NCBI GenBank assembly: GCA_002388665.1 | Contig: DGMY01000073.1 | Coordinates: 1-29,719 of the forward strand | Direction of reading: 5' to 3' | Source: Opitutia bacterium UBA4506 | GTDB taxonomy: Bacteria; Verrucomicrobiota; Verrucomicrobiia; Opitutales; Puniceicoccaceae | DNA: 29,719 nt | In this document: one piece after another, positions 7,741 through 16,098 of the stretch | How positions within the stretch are numbered: the first letter of the stretch is position 1 | How the letters are laid out: the number at the start of each line of letters is the position of its first letter | The notes under the pieces: generated by a model | What the model saw: only the letters and a program-made list of their open reading frames with translations | Told to the model about the DNA's origin: nothing | Database searches by the model: none | Made by a program: the position numbers and the translations under genes

Positions 7741-9675
7741 TTAGACCTCGGCATTAGTGGATTCCAAGAATCCAGGGGCGGCTTCCGGATAGACGCGGAT
7801 CTCGCAGACTCGCGCATGGTCCAGGCCGTGTGTTGCGAGGATGGTCAAACGCAGATGCGAGGTGAGTAGAACCTCGCTGGACGAGTGGCATCGGCGGCGA
7901 AGGTAGTTGTCTTCGACTTCAGCCAGTGTCTTCCAAGTACCGTCGCACTCTGCCTCGATCTTATAGGAGGCTACCGTTTCTTCCTGAGGTTTGCCCCACT
8001 GCATGGTGTTTGTATAGCCACCACTCATGCTAAGGGTCAGGACACGGTGCAGACCCGTGTCAAAGATCAGTTGCACCTCTCCGACGGGTACCGCTTGGTC
8101 CCATGTCAGATCCAGCGTCGCGGGTAACCCTTTCGCAGGATCACTCATCCAGCGGTGGATTCCGGATCGCATCCGCTGTGGAGCCACTCCTTTCGGTCCG
8201 TGGGTTGCACGGGTTTGACCCGACACCACGTTTGCAGCTTCGCCGTTTGGCTGTTCGCTACTGGCCGATACTTTGGCGGTGCGCGCTAGGTCGCGGGGAT
8301 CGTCATTTTGCGGATCAATCAGGTAGGCGTCTTCGCGCAGCAGTTCCTGCTGAATGGTGCGCATCGCCTCTACGTTTTTCGGTAGGTCGATTGGTTGTTG
8401 GTCCTTCTGAACTGCGTACGCCGCAGCTACCCCGACTCCCTGTCCCATCACGGCGCAGGTGGCCATCACGCGTGTTGCCGCAAACCCGAGATGCGTCGCC
8501 GAGATGTTTCGTCCGGCGAACATTAGGTTCGGAATGTTGCAGCTGACGCAGGCACTTAGCGGAATGTCGAATAAGTAAGGGACTTCGTGCTGAACGGCGG
8601 GGCGCTCATCGATCGCGTCCGTTCCACCCGGTGGGTGTGTGTCGATGGGCCAACCACCATAGGCGATGGCGTCCGGAAAGGAGTTTCCAGCCATTACGTC
8701 CAACTCGGAAATCGTGTGGAGGCCGATGAATCGACGGCTCTCCCGTTTGCCAGGTACGAAGCCAAACCAATCCAGTGCCCAGTGACTGGCTCCGTGAGAG
8801 TCCGGGTTTGGGTAGGATGGGTCGGTAGGGTCCCCGTTCTTCACATGGTCCCAAGCCCCCATCAAAATGGACAACAGGTTGTCGCGGATGGTTTCGTTCT
8901 CTTTGATCGTATCGAGGCAACCGCCCCATTCGATCCACCAATACCCGTAGTCAAATCCGCAATCCGTGTCACCAGCTGCGGCGTGGTTCCTCAAGCGCAG
9001 CTCGTGTTCGGTGAAGCGCTTTGCCCACGATGGAGGGGTGAAGGGCATCGGTTTATCGTGCCTGCGCGCCTGAAAAAGTAGGGTGGAGCCCAAGCGCTTC
9101 ATGTCGTGTTCGTCTTGGGCCATCGACTCACCAAATTCTGCTTTGGACTCACGTCCCTCGCGGAATTCCGCACCTGCTTCCACTCCGAGGCGGCCGTCGC
9201 CCGTGCAGTCGATGAATACTTTTGCGTTCACTTGAAAGACATCTTCCGTGCTTTGGCGTTCTGCGGTCACGGAACGGATGATCCCACCTTCCACCTGTGC
9301 CGCGGTCACGCAGGTATTGAGCATCAGGGTGAGGTTGGGTTCGCGCTGGCACATGTCGAAGAGGATGAAATCCATCATCGAAGCAGAGCGTTGCGGATTA
9401 TTAATAGCATTCTCCAGACGGATCTCCTCGATGATTCCTCCCTCTCTTGTCTCAGTCGCTAGAGCACTGCCGCGCTTTCCTGAGCCGTCGGCACCGACGA
9501 TGTGCATGCGGATCTCACTGGAAGCGTTCCCTCCCAGTACTGGCCGATCTTGGCAGAGGATCACTTTGGCGCCGTTCCTTGCGGCGGCAATCGCGGCTGG
9601 AACTCCGGCAGGTCCGCCTCCCGCTACGCAGACGTCACAGTGCAGCAAGGTCGGGTTGGTGTCAGTCGTTGTCAT
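7741..9675 (-). CDS. FAD-dependent oxidoreductase with C-terminal discoidin-like domain
   Basis: This 644-residue protein starts with a classical FAD-binding dinucleotide motif, GGGPAG at residues 19-24, followed by LGGNASSEIRMHIVGADG. That pattern is typical of the FAD_oxidored family common in Verrucomicrobia and Planctomycetes sugar-utilisation clusters. The last 150-170 residues look like a discoidin (F5/8 type C, galactose-binding-like) beta-sandwich, with LDLTWDQAVPVGEVQLIFD and a closing ARVCEIRVYPE. I chose the ATG at 9675 because it directly precedes the FAD motif and lies 5 bp after the stop of the upstream gene. The open frame extends to 9936 but would overlap that gene by about 260 bp. 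No signal peptide is visible, so it is probably cytosolic. The reaction is unknown. Confidence 0.9.
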   Translation of the reverse strand: MTTTDTNPTLLHCDVCVAGGGPAGVPAAIAAARNGAKVILCQDRPVLGGNASSEIRMHIVGADGSGKRGSALATETREGGIIEEIRLENAINNPQRSASMMDFILFDMCQREPNLTLMLNTCVTAAQVEGGIIRSVTAERQSTEDVFQVNAKVFIDCTGDGRLGVEAGAEFREGRESKAEFGESMAQDEHDMKRLGSTLLFQARRHDKPMPFTPPSWAKRFTEHELRLRNHAAAGDTDCGFDYGYWWIEWGGCLDTIKENETIRDNLLSILMGAWDHVKNGDPTDPSYPNPDSHGASHWALDWFGFVPGKRESRRFIGLHTISELDVMAGNSFPDAIAYGGWPIDTHPPGGTDAIDERPAVQHEVPYLFDIPLSACVSCNIPNLMFAGRNISATHLGFAATRVMATCAVMGQGVGVAAAYAVQKDQQPIDLPKNVEAMRTIQQELLREDAYLIDPQNDDPRDLARTAKVSASSEQPNGEAANVVSGQTRATHGPKGVAPQRMRSGIHRWMSDPAKGLPATLDLTWDQAVPVGEVQLIFDTGLHRVLTLSMSGGYTNTMQWGKPQEETVASYKIEAECDGTWKTLAEVEDNYLRRRCHSSSEVLLTSHLRLTILATHGLDHARVCEIRVYPEAAPGFLESTNAEV

Positions 9676-9680
9676 AATTC

Positions 9681-11084
9681 TTAAATTTTTAGGCAGGCCT
9701 TGATTGAGTCGCATTCGTTCCGCAACGCGGTCGCCCATGTCCGGCAATACGGTTCGATAAAGGGTTCGCAAACGAGGCCTTCCAGAAGCTTTGGAAGCTC
9801 TGTACTCTGATCCTCGACACGCTTGACTCGGTCCTGGAGGCATTCCCAGAGCAAGCGGTTGGTACCGGCCGAAGGTTTGCCGGGATCGACTTGCATGCCC
9901 GCCAGTTGCTCCTTGATTTGGCGAACTACCAACCACGCTTCCTCCCGGAGCGCATCGGCAGATTGGAAGTGCTCACGCAACTGATCGGGACCGTCGGATT
10001 CACCGGCTTCCAAGAGAAGTCGGTCACAGGTTTCCCAGCCGTCATCGGGCCAGCGCCCGTTGTGAAACACCAGGCTGGCCATGGCCAGTTCCGTCAGGCA
10101 GGCATCGATTGATTCTACTTGGACGCGGCCGCTTGCATACCGAGACCAACCGGTGGCGATCAAGCCCTTCAGTGCGTAGGGTTCGGCGGCATCAATCCAG
10201 CCGAGATGATTGAGCAATCGCGCCTGTTTGTCGGGCAAGTCACGGAACGGTCCATCTGCGCCTTTGTACGCTGAGGCGCCCCAAATCGGGATCCCCGCCT
10301 CGCGGAGACGATCCAATACTTCCACGCGGTGATGATGGGTTCGCATGGCTGGCGTGCCACGGTAGCCCCAAACGACGAGATCCGCATCTTCGCCGATGTC
10401 ACGGAGAGCCGATACCGGCCAATCCATCATCATATCATGCCAAAGCAGTGGTCGGACTTCCCGACTGCGCAGTGAGTTCAGGATGGGCTGAACATGCTTT
10501 AGGTAGAGGCTGGGTTTGCCGTGTTCCGCAATATAGCCTTGGGATTCAGGACTACTGCCAAAGGACCAGGCTTCGTCGCCGCCTAGGTGAAAGTGCTGGA
10601 CGTTGGGCATGAGTGCCAAGACGTCGTTCACCATGTGGAGTACCAGCTCGACGGATTCTTCGAGCATAGGATTCAGTGTATCGGCAAACTCAGGACACTC
10701 CGCTAGGTGCTGGTAGGCTTCGTGTTGAAGGATAAACTCCAGATGTCCGAGGCATTGAATCAGGGGGATCACTTCGATCCCGAGTTCGGCACATCGATCC
10801 GCGAGCAATCTGACTTGCTCCGGCGTATAGTGTGCTGGGTGTCTCAGTGCCGTGTCGAAGGTCCATGGGAACATGTCTTCCCACTCGACGACAAGCATGT
10901 TGAACCGCATCTCACCGAAGACTTCGATCAATTCCATCAGGCGATCGAATGTCGGCGGTAACCCCTTTAGGTCTAAGTGAACACCGCGCCGATCGATAGC
11001 AGGATCCTGCGGTGAAAAGACAGTGGGAAGGGAAGATTCTCCGGTCTCACCGGTTGCTGGTGCTGAATGTAGACTAGTTGGCAT
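9681..11084 (-). CDS. GH20-like beta-N-acetylhexosaminidase family protein
   Basis: This 467-residue protein resembles the catalytic barrel of glycoside hydrolase family 20. RRGVHLDLKG (33-41) starts the barrel and HLGGDEAW (166-173) contains the adjacent D170-E171 pair used in substrate-assisted hydrolysis of N-acetylhexosaminides. No signal peptide is present, so it should act in the cytosol on imported oligosaccharides. ATG at 11084 is preferred: it has AGGA 11 nt upstream, while the in-frame TTG at 11093 has poor spacing. The start overlaps the 3' end of the upstream secreted glycosidase gene by 11 bp. Sequences of this length without the usual GH20 N-terminal domain exist, and some act on other hexosaminide linkages, so the exact activity is not certain. 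Confidence 0.82.
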   Translation of the reverse strand: MPTSLHSAPATGETGESSLPTVFSPQDPAIDRRGVHLDLKGLPPTFDRLMELIEVFGEMRFNMLVVEWEDMFPWTFDTALRHPAHYTPEQVRLLADRCAELGIEVIPLIQCLGHLEFILQHEAYQHLAECPEFADTLNPMLEESVELVLHMVNDVLALMPNVQHFHLGGDEAWSFGSSPESQGYIAEHGKPSLYLKHVQPILNSLRSREVRPLLWHDMMMDWPVSALRDIGEDADLVVWGYRGTPAMRTHHHRVEVLDRLREAGIPIWGASAYKGADGPFRDLPDKQARLLNHLGWIDAAEPYALKGLIATGWSRYASGRVQVESIDACLTELAMASLVFHNGRWPDDGWETCDRLLLEAGESDGPDQLREHFQSADALREEAWLVVRQIKEQLAGMQVDPGKPSAGTNRLLWECLQDRVKRVEDQSTELPKLLEGLVCEPFIEPYCRTWATALRNECDSIKACLKI

Positions 11085-14019
11085 AAGCTTCAATTTCCTG
11101 AACGGTGATCCGATCCCATGAGCGGGTCCCGGCAGATTGTATGATCAGTCGGATCGCATCAGTGGTCTGTGGTGTGAAGGGTGCTACGAGAGGTGTATCG
11201 ACTGGCTTTTCTCCGCTAGTCACCGTTTTCCACTCCGCTCCATCCCGTACCTGCACTTCGTATGAGCGTGCATTGGTCACCGCCACGATTCGTCCGACCT
11301 CAGTTTCTTCTGGAAAATTGATCTGGATCCAAGCCGGCTCCTTTTCCTGCTTGGCCTGCCATAGGCGCCCGTCATACCCATCGTTCAATCGCTTGGGGTA
11401 TGCGCCGAATTCGAGGTGTGTAGAAGTTTCGACTTCCGCACCGCGACCGCGAAAGGCCAGGTTTTCCGGTTTGTCCAGTTTGGCCAAAGATTCATCGATT
11501 CGACGTTGTACTGCCAATACGGTTTGACCGTATTCAAAGCTGGGGTCGGTGGTGTAGATATGAGCGTCGTATCCTCCGAATGTATCCCTCCATTTGCCAT
11601 CGCCTACTCGCATGTCCCGCTTTTCGGATACTACATGCATCTGTGCTGTTCCCAGCGAGGGGAGGCGGAAGTTGACGGCTCCCAGAGGTTCCGGGCTGGT
11701 GTTCACCACAAAGATGTAGATGTGCTCGCCCACTTGACGAACGGCGCTGTGTAGGTGCGAGGTATCTTCCGATGTAATCTCCAATTCTTCATCGATGTCG
11801 GGAGATAGAATTGCGGGTTCCAGGCTCTTTGCCTCCCGCGCCAGGAACGGCATTCCGAGTTCGAGATTCTTGTCGTTGAGCTGCCGTCCGTAGATCCACC
11901 AGATGAATCCTTTGGAGCCCGATACGATTCCTTGCACTTGTTGATTGCGCAGTTCGAGGAAGTTCGGGGCCCGGGCTGCAGGAGTCTGTGCGTCCCATTC
12001 AAATGCCTGCGGGGTGACCCATACGGCCTGCCGTCCGTCTGCGGCGCGGGTTGCTTCCTTGAGGTGTTTCGCGATCTTCACGATGCCGGATATCGGACCC
12101 ATGTTTTCGCGGAACGACGGATAGGTGTCGGGCATGATGATGTCTGCCGAGCTCGCGTATCGGTCGATGGCATCGAACTGCATGTTGAGAATGATGCAGG
12201 GGTGATACGGATCTTCCTCCTGAATGATCTCGAAGGCGCGATTCAAGCGCTCAGGGAGTACGGGGACAAACTCTGGCTCGTCGTAAATGTAGTATGCCAT
12301 GAGCGCCTTGTGGTCGCGCAGTCGACGGATGTATTGTCGAAGCTGTTCTTCCTCTTCCAGGGAAAGGGGCTGCTTTTGATTCTTGCGATAGAGAGGAGCG
12401 GGCCAGGGGTCCGCGAGGCAGACGACCCCTTCCTCGGCCATTCGATCCATAAACTGTAGAGTCTTCTCTATTCCTTGATTGGGGAGGTGATAGACATGAA
12501 CGGTATTGATCCCCTCGGTCGCCGGGTCTGCGGCAATCTTCCAGCCAAACCAGCCGTACGGCAGGAACGGCTCACCGTTTCGCAGTAATACTTTGTCTGC
12601 ATTGATTCGCCATTCATCAGAGGGAGCCGGTGGCAGGCTGCGAATCGATTCTTCGGTTTCCCAATAGGTTCCATCGGACTTTACCACTCGCACTTTCAGG
12701 ACGTACGATCCAACCGGGAGTCCGTTGTTCAATCTCAATTGGAGAGCGCTCTGCAGAGAGGTCATTTCAAATTTTTGCCAAGTGACCGGTTTGGCATTTT
12801 GACGGCGGGGATAGAGAGCAGCGATCAACTCGGCACCCTCAATGTCCTCCGGCGCAACTGCAAGAGACACCTGTGCTTCGATGGCTTCAATATGCTCGGT
12901 CGCATAGACACTATTGCGGTAGGACGGTTGCGTCACCCGGATGGATACCGGTTTGAAGTCCAATGGAACGTCCTGCACGTGAAGGGCTAAGGGGCGGTCC
13001 GGGTCCTCTTCTGTCGACAGACTCAGGGTCAGCGTGCCCGTGTTTGGCATGTCTCCTGGTGGTAGGGGAAACGATAGGCTGACCATCGCAGGTCGACCCG
13101 ATTTGAGAGACACTTCATTGAATGCCTCAATTGTCCCTTCGGTGGTGAATAGGCTGCCGTCGACGCGGACTGCGCGGAATTTTCCTCCATCCTGTCCCAG
13201 ACGGTTTGCTTCAATCTCGACTCGATATTCAAGTATACCGTTGGTGCCCTGTGTCACTTTTCCGTCGTTCACTGGACGAATCATCCAAAGGAAATCCTTC
13301 AGACCATCGTGGTCCATTTCCATCGGAACATAGTTCGCCAATTCGTGAAAATTGTCAGAGAGGGGAGCGTTGGTGCTGTAGGAGACCGGCCGCCCTTCCT
13401 TTTTGGGGTGCACGCGGCCCAGCATGATCCTCCAGTCTTCTTCCGTTGATTCCGGGTTGTATTTAAATGCCGCTAGGGGAATGGCGATCTCAACATACCA
13501 TTTACCATCCTTTACCCGCGATACCACTTTGGCTTGGCTTCTCCACGAGGTGAGGCCTCCAGCTCCCGTTCCCGCTTTGCGCCAGATGTCATTGGCCAGG
13601 CCCGCGGTCGTGATGTACCACTGGCCGTACTGATCGCCCTCCGCACTGGGGGCTATGAACAATTCCAAACCGGGTTCGGTGCCATATCCGACCAGGGTGG
13701 GGTTTGCTGCGGTGGCCTGGTTGCCTTCGCTCGATGAGAGGCTCTTGTCCACTTCGGCAATAATTCCTACGAGTAGGGCATCGGAAGTGATCGCTACTGC
13801 GAACTGGGTTGCTTCCGGTGCTGGCGCGTCTGATTTCAACGAGTGAAAAGAGTCGTTCCATTCCAGATCTCTCCAGAAGGGCTCGGAGAACGATCCGTCG
13901 ATTCGGAACGATGAATCAATGGAGGGCGCTTCAATTTGTCCCTTTGCCTGCATAGGCGCAAATGCTGCCATGAACAGACAGAACGCAAGAGAGGTGGATT
14001 TTCTTACCGAAGATAACAT
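11074..14019 (-). CDS. Large secreted multidomain glycosidase-like protein
   Basis: This 981-residue protein begins with a signal peptide (about residues 1-28, ending Q-A-K-G-Q). A CBM9/DOMON-like sugar-binding beta-sandwich covers roughly 30-230 (IDGSFSEPFW, then VEIAIPLAAF). Beta-rich linker domains follow to about 465. A TIM-barrel glycosidase-like region spans about 470-750, with LPYGWFGWK, AYYIYDEPE (576-583) and MPDTYP; the Asp-Glu pair at 580-581 is a candidate catalytic site. A discoidin-like C-terminal domain at about 850-981 ends in TVQEIEAYAN. It likely attacks a polysaccharide outside the cytoplasm. I cannot place the barrel in a CAZy family with confidence, and it may be unclassified. 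It overlaps the start of the GH20-like gene. Confidence 0.8.
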   Translation of the reverse strand: MLSSVRKSTSLAFCLFMAAFAPMQAKGQIEAPSIDSSFRIDGSFSEPFWRDLEWNDSFHSLKSDAPAPEATQFAVAITSDALLVGIIAEVDKSLSSSEGNQATAANPTLVGYGTEPGLELFIAPSAEGDQYGQWYITTAGLANDIWRKAGTGAGGLTSWRSQAKVVSRVKDGKWYVEIAIPLAAFKYNPESTEEDWRIMLGRVHPKKEGRPVSYSTNAPLSDNFHELANYVPMEMDHDGLKDFLWMIRPVNDGKVTQGTNGILEYRVEIEANRLGQDGGKFRAVRVDGSLFTTEGTIEAFNEVSLKSGRPAMVSLSFPLPPGDMPNTGTLTLSLSTEEDPDRPLALHVQDVPLDFKPVSIRVTQPSYRNSVYATEHIEAIEAQVSLAVAPEDIEGAELIAALYPRRQNAKPVTWQKFEMTSLQSALQLRLNNGLPVGSYVLKVRVVKSDGTYWETEESIRSLPPAPSDEWRINADKVLLRNGEPFLPYGWFGWKIAADPATEGINTVHVYHLPNQGIEKTLQFMDRMAEEGVVCLADPWPAPLYRKNQKQPLSLEEEEQLRQYIRRLRDHKALMAYYIYDEPEFVPVLPERLNRAFEIIQEEDPYHPCIILNMQFDAIDRYASSADIIMPDTYPSFRENMGPISGIVKIAKHLKEATRAADGRQAVWVTPQAFEWDAQTPAARAPNFLELRNQQVQGIVSGSKGFIWWIYGRQLNDKNLELGMPFLAREAKSLEPAILSPDIDEELEITSEDTSHLHSAVRQVGEHIYIFVVNTSPEPLGAVNFRLPSLGTAQMHVVSEKRDMRVGDGKWRDTFGGYDAHIYTTDPSFEYGQTVLAVQRRIDESLAKLDKPENLAFRGRGAEVETSTHLEFGAYPKRLNDGYDGRLWQAKQEKEPAWIQINFPEETEVGRIVAVTNARSYEVQVRDGAEWKTVTSGEKPVDTPLVAPFTPQTTDAIRLIIQSAGTRSWDRITVQEIEAYAN

Positions 14020-14064
14020 AGGTATCAGTGAATTGATGGTGGAAGGCAGGTGGTGGATGAGGAT

Positions 14065-15228
14065 CTATCGCGACGTTCCGGCGTCGGATGCCGGAGGGGG
14101 ACAGGACGTTTCTCGGGTAATCAGTTCGATCGGTGCCCAGCGCGATTCGGAACGAAAACCAGGGTTCTGCCCCCGACTGTCCAGCATGTCCAAAGCGAGT
14201 GCCGCAGCCTGACTCAATCCGATCCGCAAGGATGTAGCGGTCGGGTGCATTGAAGCTGAGATCGGAAGACCATCGGTACCGACCAGTGCGATGTCTCGCC
14301 CGGGGGCCAAACCGAGCGCTTGCAGGGTTTGGTAGATGATCGGTAGCGAGCTATCATCGACGATGAGCGCGGTGGGCCGGTCAGACGGATCCGCCATGGC
14401 CGCCTTGATTGTCTCGACCGCGTCGGCCGGTTGATAACTAAGATTGGGCGACCAATGTGGCGCCACCCGCAAGCCGGCTTCGGCCATGAGACGATAGTAG
14501 CACATGCGCCGTTCGACTTTGTCCCGATGAAAGGCCGCCGGGTCGGATCGGGCAAAGAGCCCAATCTTCTCGTGCCCCAAACCCCAGAGGTGTTCGAGTT
14601 GCATCCGGACCAGTTTCTCGTTGTTCACCGCTACGCAAAACTCCGGAAGCACCGGGGCGGAGGGGAATAGATGAACAAAACATACCTCGTGCTGCCGGAG
14701 CACTTGATTGACGTGGTCATCTTGCATCCCGATGACAACACAGGATTGAAAGTCCACCCGACTGATGAGGTCATGCAGTTCGCTGTCCGCCGCACTTCCC
14801 AACACGACATGTACCCGCGTGCTACGCAGGTCCTTGCCGCACTGACTCACTAGTTCGTGAAGCAGTTGGGGGTGAAACGTCTCTTTGACCGTGACGTCCG
14901 AGTCGAGGGCGTGAGTGTTGCTGGTGATGAAAAGAATGTCGACTTGGCCGGATCTGGACTTGGATGAGCCACCTGCGAGAAAGATGCCACGCCGGGGGCG
15001 GGTCTCAATAATTCCTTGTTTGCAAAGATCTTCGATGACCGCCTGCGCAGTAACAGAACTCACCCGACAGTCCTTGCTGATCTGGCGAACAGACGGCAGC
15101 CGATCCCCCTCGTTTCGCTGGCGCACAAGTTTGTTGAGGTGCTTGATCACCCGGCTGCGCTCCGGAGTGCTGACCGAGGAACCAGTCGAACCGTCCTGTT
15201 CGTCAAATGTGTCTAAGGTAGTAGTCAT
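14065..15228 (-). CDS. GntR-type winged-helix regulator with LacI-type sensor domain
   Basis: This 387-residue protein is a hybrid regulator. A GntR winged helix occupies about residues 24-86, with GDRLPSVRQISKDCRVSSVTAQAVIEDL and the wing IETRPRRGIFLA. A periplasmic-binding-protein-like sensor of the LacI/GalR type covers about 95-365, including VDILFITSNTH and ALIVDDSSLPIIYQTL. Such AraR-like proteins bind a sugar and release DNA. The gene is inside the glycan cluster, 22 bp after the secreted jelly-roll-like protein and 45 bp before the large glycosidase gene. It is therefore the best candidate for the cluster's own repressor, with autoregulation. The long, low-complexity N-terminal 22 residues may indicate an over-extended start. 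Confidence 0.9.
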   Translation of the reverse strand: MTTTLDTFDEQDGSTGSSVSTPERSRVIKHLNKLVRQRNEGDRLPSVRQISKDCRVSSVTAQAVIEDLCKQGIIETRPRRGIFLAGGSSKSRSGQVDILFITSNTHALDSDVTVKETFHPQLLHELVSQCGKDLRSTRVHVVLGSAADSELHDLISRVDFQSCVVIGMQDDHVNQVLRQHEVCFVHLFPSAPVLPEFCVAVNNEKLVRMQLEHLWGLGHEKIGLFARSDPAAFHRDKVERRMCYYRLMAEAGLRVAPHWSPNLSYQPADAVETIKAAMADPSDRPTALIVDDSSLPIIYQTLQALGLAPGRDIALVGTDGLPISASMHPTATSLRIGLSQAAALALDMLDSRGQNPGFRSESRWAPIELITRETSCPPPASDAGTSR

Positions 15229-15250
15229 CTTTTGGATACTCGATTCCCGT

Positions 15251-16045
15251 TCACCGATTTGATTGAACTATAGCCACCTTTAGGTCGTCCATAGCACTCC
15301 AGAAGCCCATTGCGTAGTATCGCAATTGTACTCGGTCCAGGGTTGCCAATTTACATGCGACAGGCTCGCCGGCAGCTACCCAATCTCCATCACCCGTAAT
15401 ATCGTAGTAGGCTTGAGCAGTGTTTCCGTCTACGATCATTCGGACTGCGACCAATCCAGCATTATCAGACTGTTCATAGTACGAGACGCCTTTGATCTCG
15501 GTCTGTGTTTTCTTGCCATTCAATACGCTCTCAATTGTTACCCGCGGCGCTTCTTTGTCTCCCTTGACTTGGATCTGAACCGAATCGGATCCGTCGTTGA
15601 GGCGCATGGCATAAATGTAGAACTCAGGGGATGCGTCCGTTTGTACCGCTGCCGAAAAACTGACTTCAACGGCTTCGTCCGGAGCGAGGGTAGCGTTGAG
15701 GTCTTGGTAGTAGTTCTGATAGTTCCACGTGTGGTTGGGGGCATAGCCCAACGCTTGCCCGTTGAGTTCCCGGCCATTACCAATGATCAGCCGCCCCTTT
15801 TCAACCTGCCAGTCGAACTCCGAAGACTGTTCGAGGAAGGTTCCTTTTGCCGAGCGGGAGAAATCTTCATCGAGGAGAACTTCCTCCGCATGTGCGCTGA
15901 CGAGTCCAAGTGTCGCGATACAGATAGAGGAAACGATCCAGCCAAAACCTTTTCGGTGACCGAAGCTGGGCTCCTTGACTGGTAGTGATTGTTGAGTGGT
16001 GTGCGAAACCGCACTGCGCTGCCTGATTTCGATGATGTCCTTCAT
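15251..16045 (-). CDS. Secreted beta-sandwich (jelly-roll-like) protein of unknown function
   Basis: This 264-residue protein has about 30 polar residues, then a hydrophobic segment (FGWIVSSICIATLGLVSA) with an A-H-A cleavage-like end at about residue 53. The mature part starts VLLDEDFSRSAKG. Alternating beta segments, W and Y residues and the pattern F-D-W-Q-V-E-K-G-R-L-I-I suggest a concanavalin/LamG-like jelly roll, loosely like the DUF1080 (3-keto-glycoside hydrolase) fold. I cannot see diagnostic catalytic residues, so no function is claimed. It is the first gene of the glycan cluster, directly downstream of the probable promoter, and may bind or cleave the target polysaccharide. The long positively charged stretch before the hydrophobic segment is unusual for a signal peptide. 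Confidence 0.78.
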   Translation of the reverse strand: MKDIIEIRQRSAVSHTTQQSLPVKEPSFGHRKGFGWIVSSICIATLGLVSAHAEEVLLDEDFSRSAKGTFLEQSSEFDWQVEKGRLIIGNGRELNGQALGYAPNHTWNYQNYYQDLNATLAPDEAVEVSFSAAVQTDASPEFYIYAMRLNDGSDSVQIQVKGDKEAPRVTIESVLNGKKTQTEIKGVSYYEQSDNAGLVAVRMIVDGNTAQAYYDITGDGDWVAAGEPVACKLATLDRVQLRYYAMGFWSAMDDLKVAIVQSNR

Positions 16046-16054
16046 AATAGTTTT

Positions 16055-16095
16055 TCTGTGTTACCTCTGTATCACATCTGTCTTCTGTTTTCTGT
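16055..16095. repeat. Five TCTGT direct repeats upstream of the glycan cluster
   Basis: TCTGT begins at 16055, 16066, 16077, 16084 and 16091, so the spacings are 11, 11, 7 and 7 bp. The first three are in helical phase. They overlap the putative promoter of the seven-gene cluster. The same pentamer recurs at 16711, 16722 and 16743 (spacings 11 and 21) before the divergent PEP-CTERM gene. They may be operator half-sites for a local regulator. The short unit and CT-rich context leave room for chance. Confidence 0.4.
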
Positions 16096-16098
16096 CAA
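16069..16098 (-). promoter_or_regulatory. Possible sigma-70 promoter of the glycan cluster
   Basis: On the minus strand a perfect TTGACA (16098-16093) is followed after 18 bp by TGATAC (16074-16069), which has a TG two bases earlier. Only the -35 is convincing; the -10 is a poor match to TATAAT. It would give a leader of about 20 bases before the ATG at 16045. No better candidate is seen in this interval. Confidence 0.35.

Noticed and set aside
9676..9936. N-terminal extension of the FAD oxidoreductase frame
   Set aside because: It overlaps the end of the GH20-like gene and lacks family similarity; the FAD motif follows the ATG at 9675.
15326..15985. Plus-strand frame of 219 codons
   Set aside because: It is antisense to the secreted jelly-roll-like gene and has no recognisable domain; the minus-strand frame has a signal-like segment and operon context.
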